This document shows positions 28,580-36,855 of a DNA stretch of 64,000 nucleotides, piece by piece. A program made the position numbers and the translations under genes. How positions within the stretch are numbered: position 1 is the stretch's first letter; every line of letters begins with the position of its first letter. A model generated the notes under the pieces. It worked only from the letters and a program-made list of their open reading frames with translations. It ran no database searches and was not told the origin of the DNA. Source of the DNA: a virus; the IMG/VR virus record IMGVR_UViG_3300018432_000290, positions 1 through 64,000 of that record; one strand, 5' to 3'.

Positions 28580-29239
28580 CTAGCGCCCCACCCCGTCCTG
28601 GAACTCCGGGGACACCTGGTCCGCCGTGCCGGCGCCGGGCAGCGTGTTGTCCGCGTGCGCGCCGTCCCCGCCCACCACGTCCGGGGCCGAGGCCTCCGCG
28701 TCGGTGCCGGCCTGATCCGCGGCCCCGGTCCCGGGGCTGGTGTCGGACGTGGTGCCGCCCGGGTCCACCTCGGGGGGCAGGGGCTCCAGCGCCGGCACGC
28801 TGCCGTCCACACTGCCGGGGTCCGGGGTGTCCGGGTTGGTGACCGGGGGGGCCTCCACCGGACCGGTGGGTACGGCCGGGTCGTTGACGGGCTCGGCCAC
28901 CACCGAGGCCAGCGCGTCCGCGCTGGCGTCCACGCTGGCCGTGATGGCCGCCAGCTGGGCGCGGGTGGCGTCGTCCAGGCCGCCGGCGTTGGCCAGCTGC
29001 TCGGTGAGCAGCGCGATCTTGCCACGCAGGTCCGGCACGATGGTGGCGATCTGGGCCACGTAGCCACCCGTGCGGGTGGCGGCCTGCTGGAGCTGCTCGA
29101 GGTCGAGTGCCATGCGGGTGCTCACTTCCTGGATTCGGTCGGTGAGCGGGGCCAGCAGCCAGCTGCGCGCGGCGCGGGCGCAAGCCTGCGCCGCCTCGCG
29201 CGCCAGCAGTCGAGCCAGCGGTCCACTCGGGGTGTTCAC
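28580..29239 (-). CDS. hypothetical helical protein
   Basis: A 219-residue protein with a GTG start. Residues 1-110 are helical and Ala-rich (LARLLAREAAQACARAARSW, then LLTEQLANAGGLDDATR), likely coiled coil, and the rest is an acidic Pro/Gly/Asp-rich disordered tail. Function unknown; it is the only minus-strand gene between the two plus-strand units. Confidence 0.6.
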   Translation of the reverse strand: MNTPSGPLARLLAREAAQACARAARSWLLAPLTDRIQEVSTRMALDLEQLQQAATRTGGYVAQIATIVPDLRGKIALLTEQLANAGGLDDATRAQLAAITASVDASADALASVVAEPVNDPAVPTGPVEAPPVTNPDTPDPGSVDGSVPALEPLPPEVDPGGTTSDTSPGTGAADQAGTDAEASAPDVVGGDGAHADNTLPGAGTADQVSPEFQDGVGR

Positions 29240-29296
29240 GCGCGCAGCGTCCCACCGGTGCCGCTCGAGGTCCCACGTGCCACGCCCACAGCCTTG

Positions 29297-29302
29297 TACC
29301 GT
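29297..29302 (+). promoter_or_regulatory. TACCGT -10 element before LuxR-type gene
   Basis: TGTACCGT on the plus strand, 26 bases before the putative start at 29329. The same octamer precedes the coupling-protein operon at 11412-11419. Confidence 0.45.
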
Positions 29303-29328
29303 GATCGCCGCCCACGGAGGGGATCACG

Positions 29329-29733
29329 CTGTCCCGGTTCATCCCGCCCCTGACGGCCAGCCAGGCCCGGGTGCTGCTGTACCTGACCACCGACCTGACG
29401 GTGCGGGAGATCGCCGCGCTGCTGCACGTCTCCACCAACACCATCCGCACCCACCAGCAGGCCATCTATCGCAAGCTGGGGGTGGGGGGACGGCGGGAGG
29501 CGGTGCGGGCCATGGCGGCGGGTGGCCACGGGGAAATCAACCGTTGGCTGGGGCGCACCTGGGAGGTGCGGGCCACCGGGGACCGGGTGTCGCTGATCCT
29601 GGACGGGGGGTCCCCCGTGATGACGGTGGGCGCCGCGCGCCAGCTGGCGCGCGCCCTGCTGGACGCTGCCACCCGCGCGTCCTGTGACACCACCCCGCGG
29701 CCGGGGTCCCCCCAGCCCCCCGTGCAGTCCTAG
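29329..29733 (+). CDS. LuxR/GerE-type helix-turn-helix regulator
   Basis: About 134 residues if a CTG (29329-29331), six bases behind GGAGGGG, is the start; the first ATG or GTG alternative (GTG 29371) would cut into the domain. The HTH is clear: LTASQARVLLYLTTDLTVRE, then IAALLHVSTNTIRTHQQAIY and RKLGVGGRREAVRAM, matching the GerE signature almost position by position. No receiver or ligand domain is present. The C-terminus (GRTWEVRATGDRVSLILDGG) is strand-rich and unassigned. It is the nearest upstream gene to the relaxase unit, so it probably regulates it. Confidence 0.75.
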   Translation: MSRFIPPLTASQARVLLYLTTDLTVREIAALLHVSTNTIRTHQQAIYRKLGVGGRREAVRAMAAGGHGEINRWLGRTWEVRATGDRVSLILDGGSPVMTVGAARQLARALLDAATRASCDTTPRPGSPQPPVQS

Positions 29734-29781
29734 TGCCGACAGACCTATGTCTGTCCTAGGTCTGTCCTAGGTGGCTCCTAG
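29728..29781. repeat. inverted and direct repeats upstream of relaxase, oriT candidate
   Basis: GACAGAC and GTCTGTC form a perfect 7-bp inverted repeat around CTAT (29738-29755). GTCTGTCCTAG occurs twice in direct tandem (29749-29759 and 29760-29770), with a weaker third copy ending at 29781; TCCTAG occurs four times in 54 bp. Inverted plus direct repeats just upstream of a relaxase gene are what an origin of transfer or an autoregulatory site looks like. I could not match a known nic site. Confidence 0.5.
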
Positions 29782-29950
29782 TCCCCCATCCCTCAGCACC
29801 CCCCAGGAATCTCGGGCACGTCACCCGTCCGGGGGACCCCGGGTGCACGTGCATCCGGGGCCGGCGAAGGCCCAGGGCGGTAGGGCCAGTGATCCACGGG
29901 CCAGTGCGGAAGGGAAGGCGGCAGGCCAGGTACACAGTTGCAACCGACCG

Positions 29951-29978
29951 TTGACCCGGGTACGGACCCCGCTACAGT
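29951..29978 (+). promoter_or_regulatory. sigma70-type promoter of relaxase operon
   Basis: TTGACC (29951-29956) and TACAGT (29973-29978) are separated by 16 bases, close to the housekeeping consensus. The 8-bp palindrome GTTGCAAC (29938-29945) overlaps its upstream edge and could be an operator. The first gene starts 42 bases downstream. Confidence 0.6.
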
Positions 29979-30020
29979 GCTCAAGGCCAGGAGTCCCCCA
30001 GCTCCCGCGGAGTCGCCGCT

Positions 30021-30263
30021 ATGAACACCCCTGCCAACGGACGTCGCCGGGCGTGGGGGCGGCGCGACCGCCGGGTGTGGGGGCGGCGCTACGCCCAGGC
30101 CGACCGGGCGGTGCGCGAGGCCACCATCGGGGTGGCCAACGTGCGCGCCCGCGGACAGGCCGTCCCGGACGCGCTGCTGGCCGACCGCGGAGAGAAGATC
30201 ACCCGGCGGGCCGACGTCAGGGAAGCGGCGGCCAACGAACGGCGGGGGCTGGCCACCCCGTGA
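30021..30263 (+). CDS. small basic protein encoded before relaxase
   Basis: An 80-residue protein with GGAG eight bases before the ATG. The first third is Arg/Trp-rich (RRRAWGRRDRRVWGRRY), the rest helical with alternating charge. It overlaps the relaxase gene by four bases. A DNA-binding relaxosome accessory is a reasonable guess from size, charge and position only. Confidence 0.6.
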   Translation: MNTPANGRRRAWGRRDRRVWGRRYAQADRAVREATIGVANVRARGQAVPDALLADRGEKITRRADVREAAANERRGLATP

Positions 30264-33200
30264 GCGTGTCCGCCACGGCGGTGTCGGACGGGGGCTACTA
30301 CCTGCGCGCGTGCGACAAGCACAAGGCCCCCAAGGACCGCCCGGAGGCCCACGGCCCGGCCGCGTACGAGCTGAACGCGGTGGCCGGCGGGGAGCCCCCC
30401 GGGGAGTGGTACGGGGCCGGAGCTCGGGCCCTGCGCCTGGTGGGGGAGATCGTGCCGGGGCAGCCCAGCGGGGATGACTTCTCCACCCTGGTGGACGAGG
30501 TCAAGCACCCCCACACCGGGGAGAAGCTGGGCAGCCGGCCGCGGCGGTTCAAGACCGCCGAGCAGCTGGTGGCCCAGTACCGGGCCAAGCACCCGGACGC
30601 CACCCCGGAGCAGGTGTCCGAGCAGGCCGCGAAGGCCAGCACCAAGCGGCGCAAGAACGTCCACGCGTACGACCTGGGGTACGGGCTGCCCAAGAGCTGG
30701 AGCGTGTTGCACGCCGCCCTCGAGCGCGAGGGCCGGACCGCCGAGGCCGCCCTGATGTGGGAGGCCATCAACGCCGGCGTGAAGGCCAGCCTGGACCAGG
30801 CCGCGGAGGAGCACGGGTGGACGCGCACGGGGGTGGGCGGGCCCCGGGTGCACGGCCAGAGCACCACCCGCAACGTGCGGGCCCCGGACTGGACCATGGC
30901 CATGTTCCGTCACCACACCAGCCGGGACCGGGACCCCCAGCTGCACGTCCACGTGATGCTGCTCAACCGGGTCCAGCTGCCGGACGGGAGCTGGAAGGCC
31001 ATCCACGCGGCCCCCCTGATGCGGGCCAAGCACCAGCTGGACGCCACGTTCCTGCGCGTGGCCGAGGCCAAGCTCTATGAGCTGCTGGGCTACAGCGTGG
31101 CCACCCGCCCGGACGGCAAGGCCCGGGAGATCCTGGGGGTGTCCCAGGCGGTGCGGGATCTGTTCTCCAGCAGGTCACGGGCCCTGACGGAGCGCGCGTC
31201 GGAGCTGGTGGACGGCTACGCGGCCAAGCACAAGCTGGAGTCGGTGAGCCCGTTCATCCGGTGGTCCATCCTCCAGTACGCGGCCCGGGACAGCCGCAAG
31301 CCCAAGGCCCAGGGGATCACCCGCAAGCAGGACCTGGCCCGCTTCGAGGCCACCATGCGCGAGGCCGTGCGCGGGGGGCTGGACGGGGTGGTGGCCGACA
31401 CCGACAAGGCCCGCGCCCAGCCGTCCCCGGCCCTGCCGTGGAACGACGAGCTGGTGATCGACCAGGCGTTGGCCGACCTGGACTCCAGGAGCGGCACCAG
31501 TAAGGCCGTGTGGAACCGGTCCCACCTGTACCACGCCATCAGCATGCGGCTGCCGGACCGGCTCAACCTGCCCGCCGAGGACATTCCCACCCTGCTGTCC
31601 GCCCTGACGGAGCAGGCCCTGGCCAGCCCCCAGGTGATCAGCGTGGAGGCCCCGGGGGCGGCCCGGGTGCCGGACAGCCTGCGCGACGCGCGCACGGGTC
31701 GGTCGGTGTTCGACGCCCCGGAGGGGGAGCGCTACACCACCGCGGCCCACCTGGGGCGGGAGGACAGCCTGGTGGCCCGCCTGGACCAGGTGGGGGCCCC
31801 GACGGTGCCGGAGGGCACCACCCGTGCCCTGATCGCCGCGCGCCACGAGCTGGACGACCAGCAGGCCGACGTGGCCGCCGCCGTGATGGCCGATGAACAC
31901 CGCATCGTCCAGATCGAGGCCCCGGCCGGGTCCGGCAAGTCCCGCGTGGTGGGGGCCATCAGCGACGTGTCCGAGCAGGTGTACGGCCACGGGCTGCTGG
32001 GGTTCACCACCGCCCAGAACGCCGCGGAGGTGCTGGCCCGGGAGGGGGTGCAGCGGGCCCACAACATCGCCGCGTACCTGGACTTCCTGGACCGCGCCCA
32101 GCACGGGGAGGTCACGGACACGGAGCGTGCCACGTTCGCCGTGCCACGCGGTGCCACGGTGGTGGTGGACGAACGCACCCTGGTGGGCACGCGGGACCTG
32201 GTGCGCCTGCTGGACGCCCTGGACCGCGCCGGCGCGGGCAAGTACGTGCTGGTGGGGGATGAGGAGCAGGCCGGGGCCGTGGACGCCGGCGGGGCCGCCG
32301 CGCTGATGAACCGGGAGCGCGAGCCCTACCGGCTGGCCACCATCCACCGGTTCCACGAGCAGTGGGAGCGCGACGCATCCGCGGAGGTCAGGCAGGGCAA
32401 GGTGGAGGCCCTGATCCCGTACCAGGTGCGGGGCCGGCTGCACGGCAGCACCGACGCGGAGTGGGTGCGGGACGCGGCCGTGGAGGGGTTCGTCCGGGAC
32501 TACCTGGACGGGGAGCAGTCCATCATCGTCACGCGCACCGGGGAGGACGCGTCCAACCTGAACAGCCGGGTGCGCGCCCAGCTGGTGCGCCACGGGCGCG
32601 TGTCCGACGAGGGAGCCGTCCCCCTGCGCGATGACACCGTGGCCGGGGTGGGGGACCTCGTGGCCACCCGCAAGAACAGCCGTGCACGCGGGGTGGTCAA
32701 CCGGGAGCAGTGGGAGGTGGTGGGCACCACCAGCCACGGGGCGCTGGAGGTGCGCCGCCTGGAGGGGCGGGACAAGGACACCGGGGCCATGCGGTACGGG
32801 CCCACCCGCACCCTGGACGCGGAGTACACGCGGGAGCAGGTGGAACTGGCCTACAGCGGCACGGTGGAGGCCGTCCAGGGACGCAACCCGGACACCAGCC
32901 ACCTGCTGGTCACCCCCGGCATGGGGCGCAGCCACTTCTATCCCGGGTTCGCCCGGGGGTCCAAGCGCAACCACGCGTATGCGGTGCTGGAGGACGACAA
33001 GCAGACGCCGCTGGGGCGCATCGGGGACGTGCTGGAGTACGACGACCGGGAGGTGGCCGCCCGCCAGGTGATTGCGCAGGAGCTGGAGCGCAGCGAGCAC
33101 CTGGGCCACCTGGGCCCCCAGTGGCAGCAGCTGGTGATCGAGGACAGCGCCGTCCACCACCGGGAGCTGATGCGTCAGGCCCTGGGGGATGACGCCCAGC

Positions 33201-35050
33201 GGGTGCTGGAGGACCCGGACGCCGGCGGGCTGCTGCGGCTGATGCGCGCCGCGGAGACCGAGGGCCACCAGCCGGAGAAGGTGCTGGCCGCCGCGCGCGG
33301 GCGCGGCAACCTGACGGGGGCGCGGTCCCCGGCCCGGGTGCTGTTCGCGCGCATGGACCGGGAGCTGGACCGGGCGCGGTCCCAGCGCCAGGAGGAGGAC
33401 CCGGACGCGCCGGCGGTCCCGTTCACCTATCAGGCCCGGGTGCGCCCGGTGGAGCACGGGGCCCGGGACAACGCCGAGCGCGCGTACGCGGCCGAGCTGG
33501 CCCGGGCCATGGACCACAGCGTGGCCGAGCTCGGGCAGCGCGTGGTGGAGCAGTGGCCGGCCTGGGCCCAGCGCCAGTGGGGGGACCTGCCGGACGATCC
33601 CCTGGAGCGTCAGGCCCTGGCCGGTCGGGCGGCCCCGGTGGCCGCGTACCGCGAGCAGTTCGGGTGGGACGACGAGCTGGACCCCATCGGCCCCCAGCCG
33701 TCGCGCACGGAACCGGAGCGGGCGTGGGTGTGGAACCGGGCCGCGGACACCATGGGGCTGGACCGCCACAGCCGGGACCTGGCCGGGCTGAGCGCGGGGG
33801 AGCTGGAGAACCGGCGCCAGGCCTGGCAGCGGGAGCAGACCTGGGGTCCGCGCAACGTGGACGACGAGCTGGGGGCCACTCACCTGGCCGCCGAGCGCGC
33901 CCGGGCCAAGGCCGTGGAGGCCCGCGCCGCCTACGGGGAGGACCTGGACCTGGAGGCCGCCGCGGAGAGCGAGCGCGCCCGGGTGCGTCAGCTGGAGTAC
34001 GTGGCCCAGGTGCGCAAGGACTGGTACGCGGAGACCCGGGACACGCGGGTGGCCGCGGAGTACGCGGCGGCCGAGCAGGAACGGCGCGCGGAGCTGGAGC
34101 AGGCACGGCAGGACGACCCGGTCACGCGTGACGTCACGCGTGACCCGGAGACCCGTGACGTCACGCGTGACGTCACGCGTGACCAGCCCCAGCGCGAGAT
34201 CCCGGACGAGGACCAGGTGCCCGCGTGGGCCCAGGAGGCCCGGCGCGGCGTGGACGCGGAGGCCCGCCGCGCCCAGGATCTGCGGTGGGCCCGGGAACGT
34301 GCGGCCGAGCGCGCCGCCCAGGCCCGGGAGCGCGAGGAGCAGGAACGCGTTACGCGTAACGCGCAGCCCGTCCCGGACGATGGGCGGGGTGAGAACGGGC
34401 CGAATAATATTTCCCGGGATCCCACACCGGTGCCCGACGCCCCCTCAGATGAGGGCCCGGAAGTAGACGACCCCCCGCGTGAGCTGGGCGAGGACCGGCC
34501 GGTTGACGATCCGGCCCCGGTCGAGAGGTTGCCGGAACCCCACCCGCGTCCCCTGCCGGAGCCGGAGCGGGAGCCGGAGGAGGACCAGCCCGAGGACGAG
34601 CCGCAACCGGAGCCGGTGGACGAGCTGGCCGCGCGCCGGGAGGCCAAGGCCGAGCGCGAGGCCGAGCAGGAGCACCAGCGCGAGGACGACGAGGGGGACG
34701 AGCCCATCGGCGGGTGGCGGGACGCCCCGGACGACTACACCGACGAGCAGGTGCAGGAGCGCGAGGACCGCGCCCCGGACGCGGACGTGGTGGACCTCGA
34801 GCGGGAGCGCCAGCAGCGGGAGCAGGACGACGCCGCCGCGGCCGCGCGCGAGGCCGACGAGCGCGCCGAGGAGCAGGCCCGCCAGCAGGCCCGCGCGGAC
34901 CGTGACGCCCAGCTGCGCGCGGACGTGGAGAAGGCCCAGGAGGCCGCGCGCATCATGGCCGAGCGCCGGGAGGCGGCCGAGCGCGAGCAGGACGAGCGGG
35001 AGCCGGACCCGGCCCCGGTGCGCGAGGACACCCACCAGCGCGAGGACTAG
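30260..35050 (+). CDS. MobF-family (TrwC/TraA) conjugative relaxase-helicase
   Basis: 1,596 residues from a GTG that overlaps the upstream gene by four bases. Relaxase domain (1-330): paired tyrosines Y13-Y14 in GGYYLRA, EWYGAGARAL, YDLGYGLPKSWSVLHAAL, and the metal-binding histidines FRHHTS (218-219) and DPQLHVHVML (229, 231). Helicase domain (about 520-900): Walker A APAGSGKS (554-561), VVVDERTL, YVLVGDEEQAGAVDAGGAAAL and YSGTVEAVQGRN, the RecD/TraI-type motifs. A highly charged, coiled-coil-like tail of about 700 residues follows. Such enzymes nick oriT, stay bound to the 5-prime end through Tyr and unwind the strand for transfer. All catalytic positions appear intact. Confidence 0.92.
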   Translation: MSVSATAVSDGGYYLRACDKHKAPKDRPEAHGPAAYELNAVAGGEPPGEWYGAGARALRLVGEIVPGQPSGDDFSTLVDEVKHPHTGEKLGSRPRRFKTAEQLVAQYRAKHPDATPEQVSEQAAKASTKRRKNVHAYDLGYGLPKSWSVLHAALEREGRTAEAALMWEAINAGVKASLDQAAEEHGWTRTGVGGPRVHGQSTTRNVRAPDWTMAMFRHHTSRDRDPQLHVHVMLLNRVQLPDGSWKAIHAAPLMRAKHQLDATFLRVAEAKLYELLGYSVATRPDGKAREILGVSQAVRDLFSSRSRALTERASELVDGYAAKHKLESVSPFIRWSILQYAARDSRKPKAQGITRKQDLARFEATMREAVRGGLDGVVADTDKARAQPSPALPWNDELVIDQALADLDSRSGTSKAVWNRSHLYHAISMRLPDRLNLPAEDIPTLLSALTEQALASPQVISVEAPGAARVPDSLRDARTGRSVFDAPEGERYTTAAHLGREDSLVARLDQVGAPTVPEGTTRALIAARHELDDQQADVAAAVMADEHRIVQIEAPAGSGKSRVVGAISDVSEQVYGHGLLGFTTAQNAAEVLAREGVQRAHNIAAYLDFLDRAQHGEVTDTERATFAVPRGATVVVDERTLVGTRDLVRLLDALDRAGAGKYVLVGDEEQAGAVDAGGAAALMNREREPYRLATIHRFHEQWERDASAEVRQGKVEALIPYQVRGRLHGSTDAEWVRDAAVEGFVRDYLDGEQSIIVTRTGEDASNLNSRVRAQLVRHGRVSDEGAVPLRDDTVAGVGDLVATRKNSRARGVVNREQWEVVGTTSHGALEVRRLEGRDKDTGAMRYGPTRTLDAEYTREQVELAYSGTVEAVQGRNPDTSHLLVTPGMGRSHFYPGFARGSKRNHAYAVLEDDKQTPLGRIGDVLEYDDREVAARQVIAQELERSEHLGHLGPQWQQLVIEDSAVHHRELMRQALGDDAQRVLEDPDAGGLLRLMRAAETEGHQPEKVLAAARGRGNLTGARSPARVLFARMDRELDRARSQRQEEDPDAPAVPFTYQARVRPVEHGARDNAERAYAAELARAMDHSVAELGQRVVEQWPAWAQRQWGDLPDDPLERQALAGRAAPVAAYREQFGWDDELDPIGPQPSRTEPERAWVWNRAADTMGLDRHSRDLAGLSAGELENRRQAWQREQTWGPRNVDDELGATHLAAERARAKAVEARAAYGEDLDLEAAAESERARVRQLEYVAQVRKDWYAETRDTRVAAEYAAAEQERRAELEQARQDDPVTRDVTRDPETRDVTRDVTRDQPQREIPDEDQVPAWAQEARRGVDAEARRAQDLRWARERAAERAAQAREREEQERVTRNAQPVPDDGRGENGPNNISRDPTPVPDAPSDEGPEVDDPPRELGEDRPVDDPAPVERLPEPHPRPLPEPEREPEEDQPEDEPQPEPVDELAARREAKAEREAEQEHQREDDEGDEPIGGWRDAPDDYTDEQVQEREDRAPDADVVDLERERQQREQDDAAAAAREADERAEEQARQQARADRDAQLRADVEKAQEAARIMAERREAAEREQDEREPDPAPVREDTHQRED
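34121..34183. repeat. four copies of palindrome GTCACGCGTGAC
   Basis: The 12-bp palindrome occurs at 34121-34132, 34133-34144, 34160-34171 and 34172-34183: two head-to-tail pairs 39 bp apart, inside the relaxase gene. In the protein it reads as repeated VTRD. Confidence 0.85.
34346..34363. repeat. 18-bp perfect palindrome
   Basis: CGCGTTACGCGTAACGCG is perfectly self-complementary and shares the ACGCGT core with the four 12-bp palindromes 160 bp upstream. It codes for VTRN in the relaxase tail. Confidence 0.85.
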
Positions 35051-35060
35051 GACGCACGAA

Positions 35061-35092
35061 ACGGCCCCCTCCCGGGAGTGGGAGGGGGCCGT
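35061..35092. terminator. 13-bp perfect bidirectional hairpin
   Basis: ACGGCCCCCTCCC (35061-35073) pairs perfectly with 35080-35092 around six bases, between the relaxase stop codon (plus) and the stop codon at 35110 (minus). Both transcripts converge here. Confidence 0.75.
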
Positions 35093-35109
35093 CGTGGTGG
35101 GGGGGGTGG

Positions 35110-35835
35110 TCAGCCGTCGTCGGGGCGAGCTCGCCCGCGGGGACCCTCCCCGCGCACGTCCACGCGCACGGAGTCGAACGCCGGCACCTGGTTGGCGAAC
35201 TGCATCAGCGGGGTGCGGTGGGAGCCGTCCCCGGCCCACACCACGCACTGGGCCTGCCCCTGCTCGGCCAGCCCGGGCAGCGTGACGGTGACGGTGTCGG
35301 CGCCGGGGCCGCCCCCACCGTCCTCCACGGCGCGGAAGCTGGCGTTCCGGTCCGGCTGGGGGGCCACGTCGGCCCGGCCCAGGGGGCGGCAGGCGGCGTG
35401 GAAGTGTCCGCGGGTGATCCCCCCGGACAGGGTGCCGGTCTCCAGGTAGTACCCCCCCTGCCCGGCGGCCAGGAAGCGGTCCCGGATCAGGTTGCGGCTG
35501 GACACGCGCAGGGTGATGTCTTCCCCGGCCCGCACCCGGCGCGGGCTGTCCAGCACCAGCAGCTGGGGGTTGTTCCCCTGGGCGGCCACCTCCCCGTGGG
35601 ACACCTGGATGCACGCCGGCGCGACCTGGTTGCCGTCGTGGGGGGGCAGCTGGCTGGCGGAGCAGTCCACGGCCAGGGGTTCCAGCTCGGCCGCGGCGTA
35701 CCCCACCACGGTGCCGGTCCCCACCAGGGCCACGGCGGCCAGCAGGGCCGCGAGGACGGCGGCCACCCGCCCGCGGTGGGGGAGGCGGCGAGGTGCGCGG
35801 CGGGGTGCGCGGTGACGGCGGCGCGAGCGGAACAT
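35110..35835 (-). CDS. secreted or membrane-anchored protein
   Basis: A 241-residue protein. The Arg-rich N-terminus is followed by one hydrophobic helix (VAAVLAALLAAVALVGTGTV), so the rest is probably outside the membrane. The outer part is strand-rich and has several Cys that could form disulfides (AVDCSAS, APACIQVS, AACRPLG, AQCVVWAG), a GGYYLETG motif and GHFHAAC. Last gene of the structural run; a role in surface exclusion or host attachment would be speculation. Confidence 0.55.
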   Translation of the reverse strand: MFRSRRRHRAPRRAPRRLPHRGRVAAVLAALLAAVALVGTGTVVGYAAAELEPLAVDCSASQLPPHDGNQVAPACIQVSHGEVAAQGNNPQLLVLDSPRRVRAGEDITLRVSSRNLIRDRFLAAGQGGYYLETGTLSGGITRGHFHAACRPLGRADVAPQPDRNASFRAVEDGGGGPGADTVTVTLPGLAEQGQAQCVVWAGDGSHRTPLMQFANQVPAFDSVRVDVRGEGPRGRARPDDG

Positions 35836-35886
35836 CTGGGGTCTCCTCGGGGAGCGGAGGTGGTGCGGGCAAGGTAGCGCGCTGGG

Positions 35887-36855
35887 CTACTTGGGCCCCA
35901 CGTACCGCACCGCGAAGCGTGTGCGGGCCTGGCCCCACGGGTTGACCAGGATGTTGAACGTGGCCGCGCACCACAGTCCAAAGGCCAGGGTGTCCCCGGC
36001 CGCCAGCCGGACCGTCTGGTGGATGCGCACGTTCTGTTCGGCCCCGGCGGTCTGGCTCTGAGTCATCACGCTGTACCCGGTGGCGGCCTGGCCGCCCGTG
36101 GACCCGTTGGGCACGTTCTTGCACACCTTGGCCGCCATGGGCAGCGCGGTGCCGTGCCACACCCACTCCACGTCGTAGCGCCCGGCCACCGGCACGACGG
36201 CCCGGTAGAACGGGAAGGCCGTACTGAGCATGGTGTGGGTGTCCACCAGCGCGGTCATCTGGCTACCCATCAGGTAGTCCGCGCTGGCCAGGTTGGTGAA
36301 CTGGGAGGTCAGCTCCATCTCCAGCACCGGGGCTTCGGTGTACCCCACGGCCCCGAACAGGTGGGTGCGCACCACCTGGTCCAGGTAGGTGTGGGTGTGG
36401 TTGCCGGGGGCGGCCTGGGTGGCACCGGTGCCCAGGGTGCGGCGGCTGGGGGTGGCGGCGACGGCGTCGCTGGCCAGGGCCAGCTTGGACTCCGCGATGG
36501 CCGCCGAGGCCGACACGGACCCGTCCACCACAGTCAGCGCGGCCGGGGTGCGGGTGTCGGACAGCCTGGCGTCGTCGGCGCGCACCAGCTGGGTGGTGCT
36601 CAAGGTCCCGCTGGACGCCACCGGTAGGTCCCCGATGGCGTGGGCGTGGGTGGTGGGCGTGCGGCTGTTGCTCAGCCGGGAGTCGTCGGCGCGCGTGAGC
36701 GCGGTGGCGCTCGAGGTCCCGCTGGCGGCCACCGGCAGGTCACCGATCAGGTGGCTGTGGGCGGCGGCGGCCTTCCCGGCCACGGCGGTGGTCAGGGCCT
36801 TGACGTCCTGCCCGATCCGAGTGGCCAGCTCGGACACCTCGGACACCAGGGTCAT
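35887..36855 (-). CDS. tail fibre protein with His-rich repeats
   Basis: A 322-residue protein. An N-terminal helix is followed by repeats of the type GDLPVAASG, then ADDSRLSNSRTP and HAHAIG, found in many siphovirus fibres as trimeric stalk segments. The C-terminal 150 residues form a globular head ending RFAVRYVGPK. Its last residues resemble the end of the protein at 42239-43294. Likely a receptor-binding tip. Confidence 0.75.
   Translation of the reverse strand: MTLVSEVSELATRIGQDVKALTTAVAGKAAAAHSHLIGDLPVAASGTSSATALTRADDSRLSNSRTPTTHAHAIGDLPVASSGTLSTTQLVRADDARLSDTRTPAALTVVDGSVSASAAIAESKLALASDAVAATPSRRTLGTGATQAAPGNHTHTYLDQVVRTHLFGAVGYTEAPVLEMELTSQFTNLASADYLMGSQMTALVDTHTMLSTAFPFYRAVVPVAGRYDVEWVWHGTALPMAAKVCKNVPNGSTGGQAATGYSVMTQSQTAGAEQNVRIHQTVRLAAGDTLAFGLWCAATFNILVNPWGQARTRFAVRYVGPK

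Noticed and set aside
31175-33883. A 902-residue open frame on the minus strand opposite the relaxase
   Set aside because: Same antisense effect; the plus frame has complete relaxase and helicase motifs while the minus reading is compositionally odd and motif-free.
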